Below are positions 39,903 through 46,740 of a stretch of DNA of 46,740 nucleotides, piece by piece. A model generated the notes under the pieces. It was given only the letters and a program-made list of their open reading frames with translations. It did not search any database and had not been told where the DNA came from. A program made the translations under genes and the position numbers. Source of the stretch: Syntrophomonas sp. UBA4807. Its GTDB lineage: Bacteria > Bacillota > Syntrophomonadia > Syntrophomonadales > Syntrophomonadaceae. The stretch covers positions 1-46,740 of the forward strand of contig DHGD01000156.1 of the NCBI GenBank assembly GCA_002402575.1. The letters run 5' to 3'. The number at the start of each line of letters is the position of its first letter. Positions within the stretch are counted from its first letter, which is position 1.

Positions 39903-40617
39903 AGGAGGCCTTTTGTGCCTGGTAGTATTATTGATTATGGCCTTAGCTGTGCCGGCTATGGGCGCTGATGTCCCGGTTCAGTCCGACGGGCCAGTAGTGG
40001 TGGTTACTGCCACTGGAACGACGACAGCAACTCCCGACCAGGCTCGCATTTCACTGGGTGTAGTCACCAACCACAAAGATGTCGCCCAGGCGCAAAATGA
40101 AAACAACCAGAAAAGCGAACGACTGATTGCCGCCATCCATTCCATGGGCATAGACAAGAACCTGATTCAGACCAGCAGTTTCAACATTTATCCCCAGTAT
40201 GATTATAATAGCGGCTCCAGCGGTATTTTGACCGGATACCAGGTTCGCAATGAAATCACTATAGTGGTGAAGGATATTAACCGGGTCGGAGCAGTTTTGG
40301 ACGGGGCTGTTAAGGCAGGCGCCAATAATGTAAACTTCGTCTCCTTTGAAAAGTCCAACCTAGATGGGGCGGAAAATGAGGCTCTACTAAAAGCGATCAC
40401 CAGGGGGCGAGAGAAAGCCCAGTTGATTACCACTGCGGCCCAGATGAACCTGGGGGCGCTAGTGAGCATCAGCGAAGGCTATAACACCTCTTTTTATTCC
40501 AATGTCGCCAATATCGCTCTGGATTCCGCCAAAGGCATGGGGGGCGGAAGCGTGCCCCTTAGTCCCGGTGAACTCAAGGTAACCGCCACGGTGACCATGG
40601 TGTATCAAATGAGGTAA
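39880..40617 (+). CDS. Secreted SIMPL-domain (DUF541) protein
   Basis: A 245-residue protein with an N-terminal signal peptide (residues about 8-30, ending PAMGA). The rest is one SIMPL domain: VVVTATGTTTATPDQARISLGV, IQTSSFNIYPQYDY, GYQVRNEITIVVKDI and LSPGELKVTATVTMVYQM. Relatives form ring-like oligomers at the cell surface with unclear function. GGAGG precedes ATG 39880. As part of the sigma/anti-sigma operon it may be an effector or sensor of the same envelope stress. Confidence 0.88.
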   Translation: MLKRKIHRGGLLCLVVLLIMALAVPAMGADVPVQSDGPVVVVTATGTTTATPDQARISLGVVTNHKDVAQAQNENNQKSERLIAAIHSMGIDKNLIQTSSFNIYPQYDYNSGSSGILTGYQVRNEITIVVKDINRVGAVLDGAVKAGANNVNFVSFEKSNLDGAENEALLKAITRGREKAQLITTAAQMNLGALVSISEGYNTSFYSNVANIALDSAKGMGGGSVPLSPGELKVTATVTMVYQMR

Positions 40618-40647
40618 TCGCCTGTTAATTGACTAATAACAGCCAGC

Positions 40648-40673
40648 AGCGGCGGGGGCAAGCCCCCGCCGCT
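40648..40673. terminator. GC-rich hairpin between convergent genes
   Basis: AGCGGCGGGGGC and GCCCCCGCCGCT form a perfect 12-bp stem with a tiny loop. It sits between the SIMPL gene stop and the hydrolase stop, which converge. There is no T-run in either direction, so it may end transcripts weakly or block 3' exonucleases. Confidence 0.65.
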
Positions 40674-40684
40674 TAATCGCGGGA

Positions 40685-41242
40685 TTATTTCAGCAGTGGC
40701 GACAGGGCTTTAAACTCAGGTGTTCCGGAAGTTTTTAGGATATCGAAAAAGATTGTTTCGGCATTAGTTATAACCGCACCCATCTGTTTCATCAAAGCCA
40801 ACCCGCTTAGGTAATTCTGTTTGAAACGCGAGCAGACTGCATCACAGGCTACGTGAACGGCATAGCCAGACTGAATGAGGTCCCTGACGGTCTGATAGAC
40901 GCAAACATGGGTCTCGCTGCCGGTAACGATAATTTTAGGCCTGTTGTAGGTGAACAAGGCTTTTCTTGTATCCGGGGTGCAAGCGTTGAAAGACATTTTT
41001 TCTATGACTTCGGTGCCTGCGGGGAAGTTTACCTTCAGTTCGGAGACGGTGGGGCCCAAGCCACGCGGGTATTGCTCCGTTACCACCACCGGCACGCCAG
41101 TCTGTTCAGCCAGTTTTAATAGGAGATTGGTATTTTTGACCACCGCCTCCTTGTATTTCATAGCGTTCAGTAACTTGTCTTGTAAATCGATTATCAGAAG
41201 TAATGAATCCTGCCGATGCAGTCTGAATTTGCCAGTTTCCAT
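40685..41242 (-). CDS. Isochorismatase-family cysteine hydrolase
   Basis: A 185-residue hydrolase of the isochorismatase/nicotinamidase fold. The triad is visible: Asp in LLIIDLQDKL near residue 19, Lys in VIEKMSFNAC near residue 83, and the nucleophile Cys in GSETHVCVYQTVRDL near residue 114. The substrate is unknown; bacterial members of this form are often annotated YcaC-like. It is a single gene with AGGAG before the ATG. Confidence 0.88.
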   Translation of the reverse strand: METGKFRLHRQDSLLLIIDLQDKLLNAMKYKEAVVKNTNLLLKLAEQTGVPVVVTEQYPRGLGPTVSELKVNFPAGTEVIEKMSFNACTPDTRKALFTYNRPKIIVTGSETHVCVYQTVRDLIQSGYAVHVACDAVCSRFKQNYLSGLALMKQMGAVITNAETIFFDILKTSGTPEFKALSPLLK

Positions 41243-41543
41243 TGCAGTTCCTCCTTGTAAGATTATGCTATTATTGTATCATTGAATACCGGCTGCTCAA
41301 AACAGCGACGATCCGGCTGGATGACTAGTGGTTTGCAACAGCTGACCCGGAGGGGACGGTCAATACTTTCAGAGAGGCGTTATTAACCGCTTTTTACGCG
41401 GGTCTGCCCTGCTGTTGGGTGGCCTGGGAGAGCACCGCCGCCTGCGGGTGTGAAACTGCCGGGGTAAGGTCGCGTCGGTCCTGCCGCACAAAACATAAAT
41501 GCCCGCCCTGCTATCCTTAAATAGCGGCCTTTTAACCCGCGCC
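41243..41543. other. Gene-free stretch
   Basis: GC-rich sequence with no convincing frame. It should contain the promoter of the minus-strand hydrolase at its left end. I see no repeat beyond short GC-rich palindromic patches. Confidence 0.3.
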
Positions 41544-41726
41544 TTACTTGATAAGAATCAACTTCACATAGTAAGCCCTAAGTATCTTTAGATTTCTCAA
41601 CTGGTGCTTTAGAGTCGCTTTCTCTTCCTCATTTCTGGCCTGGAATATTTGTTCCTGCAAACATTCAATTTGATCCAGGATTCTGGTTAGGGTTTTTTCC
41701 AGGCGGCTCTGATTGCTGGTATTCAT
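41544..41726 (-). CDS. Small coiled-coil protein of unknown function
   Basis: A 60-residue charged protein, probably one long coiled coil (LEKTLTRILDQIECLQEQIF followed by a basic tail RNLKILRAYYVKLILIK). AGAAGG lies 8 bases before the ATG. No family is recognised. It stands left of the damaged tRNA and thus probably outside the mobile segment. Confidence 0.45.
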   Translation of the reverse strand: MNTSNQSRLEKTLTRILDQIECLQEQIFQARNEEEKATLKHQLRNLKILRAYYVKLILIK

Positions 41727-41917
41727 ATATTAACCTTCTTTATTAATTCTCATATATGCAATATATACTTAAATCATATAATCCGGTGCTAGTCCCAGCA
41801 TTGCCAAGATTTATGGAGCCAGGCCAGGAAATCCGGCAATATGATTGAAGTTGTGCCACCTCTGCGGGGTTGACCAAAACGCCTGCGTCAAATCCAAATA
41901 GGCCCAGAAAATGTTTA

Positions 41918-41936
41918 AGGGGGTTTAAAACCCCCT
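41918..41936 (-). terminator. Hairpin behind the tRNA-Leu-like sequence
   Basis: AGGGGG and CCCCCT flank TTTAAAA, forming a short strong stem 11 bases after the CCA of the tRNA-like sequence. On the minus strand it is followed by TAAACATTTTC, a weak T-rich tail. Confidence 0.55.
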
Positions 41937-41946
41937 GTGTTTACTA

Positions 41947-42032
41947 TGGTGCGGCAGAGAGGACTCGAACCTCCACCACCTTGCGGGACTAGAACCTGAA
42001 TCTAGCGTATAACCCTTTTCCGCCATTTCCGC
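41947..42032 (-). pseudogene. Damaged tRNA-Leu(CAG)-like sequence, possible attachment site
   Basis: The 3' two thirds are perfect tRNA-Leu: anticodon arm CTAGA-TTCAGGT-TCTAG (anticodon CAG), a long variable arm, T arm GGAGGTTCGAGTCCTCT and CTGCCGC-A-CCA. The 5' third only resembles tRNA-Leu (GCGG then TGGCGGAA). The acceptor strand GCGGAAA mispairs with CTGCCGC at two positions and the D stem is broken. So it is unlikely to make a working tRNA. A 3'-intact, 5'-altered tRNA at the edge of phage genes is the pattern of an integration site. Confidence 0.6.
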
Positions 42033-42161
42033 CTGGCCCGGTATTTCGGCTCTATCCCCAATAACAGGGGTTTATTTTGTTTTTGCCCTTCTGTGTTGTG
42101 CCGCAGAAAGCAGCATGGTTTCGTCGCCTTCGGGCACACGTTCGGCACAAATCCGGGGGCA

Positions 42162-42386
42162 TCATGTCCTTTTTCGTGGCCCGGCATTAGGTGCTATCCT
42201 ATTCGGGTCTGGTGGCCCCAGGACGCGGGCTAATCCTTCCCTGCTGACCAGGGTTCCCCATGGGGTCTCCAGTAGTTCGGCATCCGCGAACCGGCCCTCT
42301 TTGACGCACATGTATATCCACATCCTGGTTACCCCCCACTCTTTGGCGGCCTGGGTCGGGGTGAGCATATTTTCAGGGGTCCGCAT
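42162..42386 (-). CDS. Small helix-turn-helix (excisionase-like) DNA-binding protein
   Basis: A 74-residue protein. The segment LTPTQAAKEWGVTRMWIYMCVKEGRF, followed by a short wing-like TPWGTLVSREGLARVL, is the MerR-like/helix-turn-helix-17 fold of excisionases and small phage regulators. The C-terminus is basic and proline-rich. GGAGGG precedes ATG 42386. Its place next to the tRNA-like site fits an excisionase or element regulator, but no integrase gene is visible in the window. Confidence 0.65.
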   Translation of the reverse strand: MRTPENMLTPTQAAKEWGVTRMWIYMCVKEGRFADAELLETPWGTLVSREGLARVLGPPDPNRIAPNAGPRKRT

Positions 42387-42425
42387 CCCACTTGCCCTCC
42401 TCTCTTTGCGTTCGTCAAGTACATT

Positions 42426-42953
42426 CTACCCCTTCTCTGCCCAGCCCACAACCATCATGATTTGCATCAAGGTTTGCGGGCTGGGCTTTCCCGTGGGGTC
42501 GTTGCGGCGCAAGCGATCTAGTGTCCGCAGAGCCTCCCATCCGGCCTTTCCATGGTCAGCCAGCCAGCAACCTACTACCGTTCCGGTTCTCCCGTGCCCG
42601 CCCCAGCAATGAACATATACGGGTTCGCCGTCCTGGATGCTCTTGTCGATAAGGGCCAGAATGAGCCTCATTTGCTTCCCGCTAGGAGTCATGCCGTCTC
42701 TAATGGGGACACGAATCATATCAGCCCGCACACCAAGTTCGCATGCCGCTTTGCGCAGGGCCTGATCGTATTGGACGATTTTTCGTCCCAGGTGGTCGGC
42801 TTCATCCGGCTCCATGAGATTGATGAATCGCCTTACTCCTTGGCGCAGTAGGTAGTTTATTTTGGCCCCATCTTTCCTGGGCCTGGGGGTTCCGGGATAG
42901 ACTCCGGCCCAGAAGCTATCGGCAACTTTGTATATCCTTTTCAGTTCGTTCAT
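42426..42953 (-). CDS. Dual-specificity-type protein phosphatase
   Basis: A 175-residue cysteine phosphatase. The P-loop VHCWGGHGRTG places the catalytic Cys at about residue 116 with its Arg 6 later; the general-acid Asp is in IRDGMTPS near residue 86. The family removes phosphate from Tyr/Ser/Thr or from other phosphate esters. ATG 42953 has GGAGGA 7 bases before. It lies inside a phage-derived operon, an unusual setting. A terminator hairpin just upstream may limit its expression. Confidence 0.87.
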   Translation of the reverse strand: MNELKRIYKVADSFWAGVYPGTPRPRKDGAKINYLLRQGVRRFINLMEPDEADHLGRKIVQYDQALRKAACELGVRADMIRVPIRDGMTPSGKQMRLILALIDKSIQDGEPVYVHCWGGHGRTGTVVGCWLADHGKAGWEALRTLDRLRRNDPTGKPSPQTLMQIMMVVGWAEKG

Positions 42954-42971
42954 GGTCATTCCTCCTCATGG

Positions 42972-43012
42972 AAAAATACAGCCTCCCCCAAAGGAGGAGG
43001 AGGAGGCTGCTG
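42972..43012 (-). terminator. Terminator/attenuator before the phosphatase gene
   Basis: CAGCCTCC (42979-42986) pairs with GGAGGCTG (43002-43009); on the minus strand the stem is followed by TATTTTT. It ends the DUF932 transcript about 20 bases before the phosphatase start. Confidence 0.7.
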
Positions 43013-43024
43013 ATCCGTGGGTCT

Positions 43025-43984
43025 CTATGCTACGGTCGCCAGCACTAGGTCGACGGCCCTGTCTATCACCGGGTGCCCGCCAATGATCTGACTGAATTTA
43101 TTTTCCTGGTGGGTAGGCCCTACCCGTTTGGGCGTCCGGTGGCCGGCGAAGTCGGAGGCTGCGTTCACTACGCCCCACCCGGTTCCCCTGAACCTGGCCA
43201 GGTCCGGAGCCGCCTCGTAGCGGAACATAAACTCCTTGCGCATCTCGTAGACCAGGGAGTGGCGCTTCTGGTCTTTAGGCAGCGGGAACAGTTGGGTCGT
43301 AATATCGGCCAGCAGGTCCTTGGTTATCTGAATGTCAGCCAGGCGCTGGCTGGCCTCATCCAGGGCGTCCATGTACTTGGTTGCCAGTTCCAGTGTCCTC
43401 TGCGCGTCCTCCAGCTTCTTGGCGATGTCTCCCTGGTGGCTGGTACTCCAGAATCTGCTGGCTCCGCTTAGGGCTATGTTCAGGGTATTCATACACACCA
43501 CGCGCACCGGGGTCATGGCTACTTTGACCGCTGCATTGCCATCGTGGCCGTTGCTGAAAACCAGGTATGGCTCGACCTTGTCGCCCAGTATCTTGGTCTC
43601 AGGCATCTTGGCCAGCAGCCAGACGCGTCTCCCCGCTCTCAGGCTCCCGGCGCTCTCGTATCTCACGCCCTCTCCCAGGAGCAGATCGGTGAACGCGAAG
43701 GCCTCTTTGTTTTGGACGACCTTGTAGCCTTTGCCGACTATGCCCAGGGTCTCCCCGGTGTCGCTCCGGACGTTGGCCACCCAATCCTCTACTTGGCTTG
43801 GCTTATACCCTTGAAAAGTCTCTTGCATGGTATAGATGGGAGTCGATGTCACCTCCCAATCTAGGCCTGCTACACGCAGGGCCTCCTCTGATGTCGGGGC
43901 CTCGTCAACGATTCGTCCCAGGCCATGCCAGGCCGGGAATCGGGCAGTAAAAAGTGAATCTGTCATTGTGATTTCGTGTGCCAT
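43025..43984 (-). CDS. DUF932 phage/plasmid-like protein
   Basis: A 319-residue DUF932 protein. It begins AHEITMTDSLFTARFPAWHGLGRIV, and LGIVGKGYKVVQNKEAFAFTD, RVWLLAKMPE and NGHDGNAAVKVAMTPVRVVCMNTLNIAL are characteristic. Such genes occur in phages, plasmids and integrated elements; the role is unknown, with possible nucleic-acid binding. GGAGG lies 8 bases before the ATG. It starts 18 bases after the Cys-rich gene stop, in the same operon. Confidence 0.87.
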   Translation of the reverse strand: MAHEITMTDSLFTARFPAWHGLGRIVDEAPTSEEALRVAGLDWEVTSTPIYTMQETFQGYKPSQVEDWVANVRSDTGETLGIVGKGYKVVQNKEAFAFTDLLLGEGVRYESAGSLRAGRRVWLLAKMPETKILGDKVEPYLVFSNGHDGNAAVKVAMTPVRVVCMNTLNIALSGASRFWSTSHQGDIAKKLEDAQRTLELATKYMDALDEASQRLADIQITKDLLADITTQLFPLPKDQKRHSLVYEMRKEFMFRYEAAPDLARFRGTGWGVVNAASDFAGHRTPKRVGPTHQENKFSQIIGGHPVIDRAVDLVLATVA

Positions 43985-44002
43985 TGCTCGTTCCTCCCTT
44001 TT

Positions 44003-44125
44003 CTATTTCGAGTAATTGTCGCAGCTGCAGGGCTTTGTGCACCCGCATTTTATGCAGGTGCTGCCGGATGAATAGTTGTCGCATCCGCAAGGTTTAGTAC
44101 ATCCGCATTTTATACAAGTTGCCAT
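44003..44125 (-). CDS. 40-residue Cys-rich protein made of two tandem repeats
   Basis: A very short gene supported by an ideal ribosome site (AAGGAGGGG, 7 bases before the ATG). The protein is two near-identical halves of about 19 residues: TCIKCGCTKPCGCDNYSSG and TCIKCGCTKPCSCDNYSK. Each half has five cysteines in the order C-x2-C-x-C-x3-C-x-C, so ten cysteines in 40 residues. This resembles a metallothionein or a pair of small metal knots, but matches no family I know. Its start lies inside the last 32 bases of the truncated capsid gene, and DUF932 follows after 18 bases. Confidence 0.75.
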   Translation of the reverse strand: MATCIKCGCTKPCGCDNYSSGSTCIKCGCTKPCSCDNYSK

Positions 44126-44708
44126 GCCTACTCCCCTCCTTCCCATGGGGCCGCTTTTTCGCGGGCATTATTTTATGGTGATGTCGTTTTGTCTTGTTGT
44201 ACTTGGCATCAGCAGTCAAGTTCAAAACGTGGGTTCCGGCCTTGGCCTGCTTGACCCAGCCATCGTTGATCTTGAGAAAGTCATCGGCGCTGGAAGTATC
44301 CCCGTTAAAGTGCAGGTCCTCCAGGTCAACGCCCACCTGGGTTGTCATCATCTTCATGACGGTGTCCTCGAAGGATTCGCCTTCGATGTTCTCTCTCAGA
44401 GTCTCCTCGGTCAGTTCCCAAGGCAACCGAACCGGAACGGTGGAATATTCCACCTTGCCAGTGGTGATCCCAGCCCTGTAGTTGTCGTCCACGTTCTCGA
44501 CCTTTTTCCGCAGCAGGCGGCCTCCGATGGAAATCTTATCAATCTCCCCGGTCTTGGCCCGTCTCTGCTCTTTGCGGTGCAGTTTAGAGAATTCGGTGGC
44601 ATCAAAGGTCATCTGGAAGAATTTTTTGCTTTGCTCAGACGACAGCAGGCCGCCTCCCGCCAGGGAGTTGGTGTCTATTTTTCGGAGCAGTTCTTCGTTG
44701 CTCGGCAT
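44094..44708 (-). pseudogene. Truncated phage major capsid protein (HK97-like)
   Basis: A 204-residue frame beginning MPSNEELLRKI, resembling major capsid proteins of tailed phages as I remember them: GGLLSSEQSKKFFQMTFD, the conserved beta segment KVEYSTVPVRLPWELTEETL and an LEDLHFNGDTSSADDFLKINDGWVKQA stretch. Whole family members are near 300 residues. Here the family-like sequence stops about residue 170 and the last 35 residues are basic and unrelated. GGAGAGA precedes ATG 44708. The start is intact but a working shell protein is unlikely. Confidence 0.65.
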
Positions 44709-44862
44709 TGGCTTATCTCTCCTTTCGTTTTGGGGATGTTGGTTAGCACAATAAAAGTACCAAAAAGTGTGGTACAAATAGCAAGTACTGTGTCCTTTCC
44801 CCGAATAGACTCAATCTCTTTAATCTGCTAAACTCTGTGCATTAGTAGGGGAGGTCTTAACA

Positions 44863-45432
44863 TTGCAGGCAATCTGGGCAATCAGTCAATCCATTCTGCG
44901 GAATCATTCCCGTAAAGAAATTCCTTATCCAACCTTTGATCATTGTCCACAATGCAATCATTTTGTTAATCTGGAACGGCACGGCTATTATCAACGCAAT
45001 ATTCCCGAGGAGAATAGCGTCTGGGAATTGGATATCTGCCGCTACCTCTGCCCCCATTGCGGCAGAACCGTATCTCTTTTACCGTGGTTTCTGCTCCCAT
45101 TCTTTCAACATTCCCGAAGTACCATTCTTACAGCTCTGCGTGAGCATTTCATGGGCGGGATAAAAACGTTTATTTCCCGGCAACTTTTAAGTTTTTATGA
45201 AAAGCGTTTCAATCGTAATCTCAACGCCATTATATCTTCCTTCCGTGACAAGGGATTTTACGAGCCGCTGCCGGGAGATATACGAGAAAAAGCCATAAGG
45301 TTAATGGGCTGGTTGGAGTACACTTCCCCAAGTAAATCAATCGAAATGATTGATCAACGCTCTGACCACACACCAGTTAACTTTATGGCACTTTCATTGT
45401 ACAGTAGGGGCGTCCTATCATGCAAAAGCTAA
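44863..45432 (+). CDS. DUF6431-type transposon protein with zinc ribbon
   Basis: A 189-residue protein with an N-terminal zinc ribbon, CPQC near residue 28 and CPHCGRT near 63, as in DUF6431 proteins that precede DDE transposases in Firmicutes. The C-terminal half is helical and probably DNA-binding. TTG 44863 has GGAGGT 7 bases before. The frame ends at 45432; a 30-codon reading in a neighbouring frame directly after (ATG 45420) looks protein-like, so the C-terminus may be frameshifted. Confidence 0.75.
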   Translation: MQAIWAISQSILRNHSRKEIPYPTFDHCPQCNHFVNLERHGYYQRNIPEENSVWELDICRYLCPHCGRTVSLLPWFLLPFFQHSRSTILTALREHFMGGIKTFISRQLLSFYEKRFNRNLNAIISSFRDKGFYEPLPGDIREKAIRLMGWLEYTSPSKSIEMIDQRSDHTPVNFMALSLYSRGVLSCKS

Positions 45433-45512
45433 TTGCCCACACAAGCTTTGCCTCGAATATACCGGCTTTCTCGGTTTACAATGAAAATGTCGACAAATGG
45501 CTGACCGGTTAG

Positions 45513-45528
45513 CCTCCATTTATGGAGG
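45513..45528 (+). promoter_or_regulatory. Hairpin covering the transposase ribosome site
   Basis: CCTCCA and TGGAGG are perfect 6-bp arms with loop TTTA; the right arm contains the GGAGG (45524-45528) that serves TTG 45537. Folded RNA would hide the ribosome site. Confidence 0.6.
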
Positions 45529-45536
45529 TGTTCACT

Positions 45537-46740
45537 TTGAGTTTGAACCAGCAAGAAAAAATGGATGTTGCCATGTTCCGTTATGGCCTGATAGCTCCTG
45601 TGCTGCAGCATACGGTGGATGATCCGGGAGCATACCTTGACGACCTGGTTAGCCGGGTTCATGACGTCCCCCATTACGGGCCGCGGCAATACTGCAAAAA
45701 GACTCTGCAGCGCTGGATTACCGCTTACCGGAGAGAAAACCTGGATGGCCTGCTGCCGCAGGTTCGCCAGGACAAAGCTGTTCCCCGGACTATCTCTCAA
45801 GACATGGCCGAGGAGATTATCAACTACCGCCTTTTGCATCCGGAATGGACGGTAAAGCTGCTTTATGACCAGATGATTAAGGAGAACCTCTTTGAGCCGG
45901 AAGCATTCTCCTATCACACCCTGTTTCGATTTTTAAAACAAAAACAGCTTTCCAAAATTAAGGGTAGGGAGGGCATAGCGCGAAGCAAGGACCGCAAAAA
46001 GTTCGCCTTTGAAGAGGTTAATCATTTATGGCAGGGCGATATGCTCACAGGGCCATATGTTCTGGAAGAGGGAAAGCGCAAAAGGGCATATCTTTTCGCG
46101 TTCATTGATGATTGTTCGCGAATTATCCCTTTCGCTTACTTCAGTACAAAGCAGAATTTCGGGGTTATGAAAGATGTCTACTTGAAGGCGGTTATCCGCA
46201 GAGGAATTCCCGCTCTGGTCTACCTGGACAATGGCAAAGTGTACCGCTCGTCGATCTTTCATGAAGGCTGCGCCCGCATGGGGACTACGGTTATCCATGC
46301 CCAAGTACGGGATGCCGCTTCCAAAGGTAAGATTGAACGCTTTTTCTCCACAGTCAGGAAGCGCTTTCTGCCTCTGATTTCAACCGAGATGCTGCCTCTC
46401 GATGAACTAAACCGGGTCTTTCTGCAATGGTTGGAAGATGACTATCACAGGAAAATCCACACCGGCCTGGGTATGACGCCTCTTGAGAAATATATGTCCC
46501 AACTACCCCGTCTCAGGATGGTTGATGATCCCGGCAGCCTGGCATCCTTTTTTCTACGCCGGGAGCAGCGCCGGGTAAACAATGATGCCACCATTTCCAT
46601 CAAAAATACTATATTCGAGGTGCCCGGTTCTTTGATCGGAGAAAAAGTCGAGGTTCGATTTGATCCCGAGGAATTGGATGAGGCCTGGATTTACCCGGAA
46701 GACCAACCTCCTATCCATATTACTCCGGTCAGGCCGGCTG
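45537..46740 (+). CDS. DDE (rve-type) transposase, partial at window end
   Basis: At least 401 residues, open at the right edge. An N-terminal helix-turn-helix region (YCKKTLQRWITAYRRENLDG) is followed by an integrase core. The catalytic residues are Asp168 (WQGDMLTG), Asp231 (VYLDNGK) and Glu267 (SKGKIERFF); the 35-residue spacing is exact DD35E. A Mu-transposase-like beta barrel starts near residue 350. TTG 45537 is the start, GGAGGT 7 bases upstream. It resembles the transposases of IS481-like and Tn552-type elements. Confidence 0.9.
   Translation, partial: MSLNQQEKMDVAMFRYGLIAPVLQHTVDDPGAYLDDLVSRVHDVPHYGPRQYCKKTLQRWITAYRRENLDGLLPQVRQDKAVPRTISQDMAEEIINYRLLHPEWTVKLLYDQMIKENLFEPEAFSYHTLFRFLKQKQLSKIKGREGIARSKDRKKFAFEEVNHLWQGDMLTGPYVLEEGKRKRAYLFAFIDDCSRIIPFAYFSTKQNFGVMKDVYLKAVIRRGIPALVYLDNGKVYRSSIFHEGCARMGTTVIHAQVRDAASKGKIERFFSTVRKRFLPLISTEMLPLDELNRVFLQWLEDDYHRKIHTGLGMTPLEKYMSQLPRLRMVDDPGSLASFFLRREQRRVNNDATISIKNTIFEVPGSLIGEKVEVRFDPEELDEAWIYPEDQPPIHITPVRPA

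Larger units (their letters stand above)
44863..46740 (+). mobile_element. Two-gene DDE transposon, cut by the window edge
   Basis: The pair DUF6431 protein plus DD35E transposase is a mobile unit. The left end is not pinned; just upstream (about 44750-44800) GTAC-containing repeats (AAAGTACC, GTGGTAC, AAGTACTG) could be part of it. The right end and any ATPase partner lie outside the window. Confidence 0.65.

Noticed and set aside
42002..42187. 61-codon minus-strand ORF over the tRNA-like sequence
   Set aside because: Its 3' end is the tRNA-like sequence itself; basic low-quality composition and no ribosome site.
44076..44831. 251-codon plus-strand ORF opposite the capsid gene
   Set aside because: Antisense shadow without ribosome site; the minus-strand frame has capsid motifs.
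45420..45512. Separate 30-codon gene between the DUF6431 gene and the transposase
   Set aside because: More likely a displaced C-terminus of the DUF6431 protein; no ribosome site of its own.
1..46740. CRISPR array or toxin-antitoxin pair
   Set aside because: No regular direct repeats with spacers and no recognisable toxin-antitoxin gene pair were seen.

Overview
The window reads as a chromosomal segment of an anaerobic, menaquinone-using Firmicute, most likely a clostridial lineage of the Peptococcaceae/Syntrophomonas kind. The support is the family mix rather than a marker gene: a FixABCX-type bifurcating electron-transfer complex, a Tat-exported membrane-bound uptake [NiFe] hydrogenase with a full Hyp set, strong GGAGG ribosome sites, frequent TTG/GTG starts and many short inverted-repeat terminators. 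No rRNA or ribosomal-protein gene is present, so the placement is inferred.

Layout. 1-4.1 kb: a small orphan protein, a membrane-anchored alkaline-phosphatase-fold protein with a degenerate metal site, an AarF/UbiB kinase with a phasin-like partner, and tRNA-Lys(CTT). 4.1-7.4 kb: etfB-etfA-fixC-fixX. 7.8-11 kb: a probable surface-glycosylation trio, a WsfD-like GT-C enzyme divergent from GtrA and GtrB. 11-12.2 kb: a decayed stretch with a SPASM-domain remnant, a strong terminator, an 18-bp inverted repeat and a G-poor repeat array. 12.2-20.4 kb: cysK-iscR-iscS behind copA, with a divergent cadC-cadA cadmium/zinc efflux pair under a 12-bp palindromic operator. 20.5-21.5 kb: a membrane acyltransferase.

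21.7-36.3 kb is a nickel/hydrogenase island, all on the minus strand. It starts with a DUF3842 protein, an FmdE-type protein, a fused CooT-DUF4198 protein and a CbiMNQO-type nickel/cobalt ECF importer. A structured, apparently independently transcribed RNA follows, then hypA-hypB, hydrogenase small and large subunits, cytochrome b, maturation protease and hypF-C-D-E. The logic is import nickel, hand it on, mature the enzyme, and feed electrons to the quinone pool, which FixABCX may also use.

36.5-41.7 kb is housekeeping: Mrp ATPase, YaiI, an ECF sigma/anti-sigma/SIMPL operon, an isochorismatase-like hydrolase and small proteins. From 41.9 kb the window becomes mobile. A damaged tRNA-Leu-like sequence abuts a short minus-strand phage-derived operon: truncated capsid gene, a 40-residue duplicated Cys-rich protein, DUF932, dual-specificity phosphatase and an HTH protein. 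A two-gene DDE transposon (DUF6431 protein plus DD35E transposase) then runs off the right edge.

The most unusual items are the CooT-DUF4198 fusion in the nickel operon, the duplicated Cys-rich microprotein that overlaps a broken capsid gene, and the unassigned structured RNA in front of hypA.
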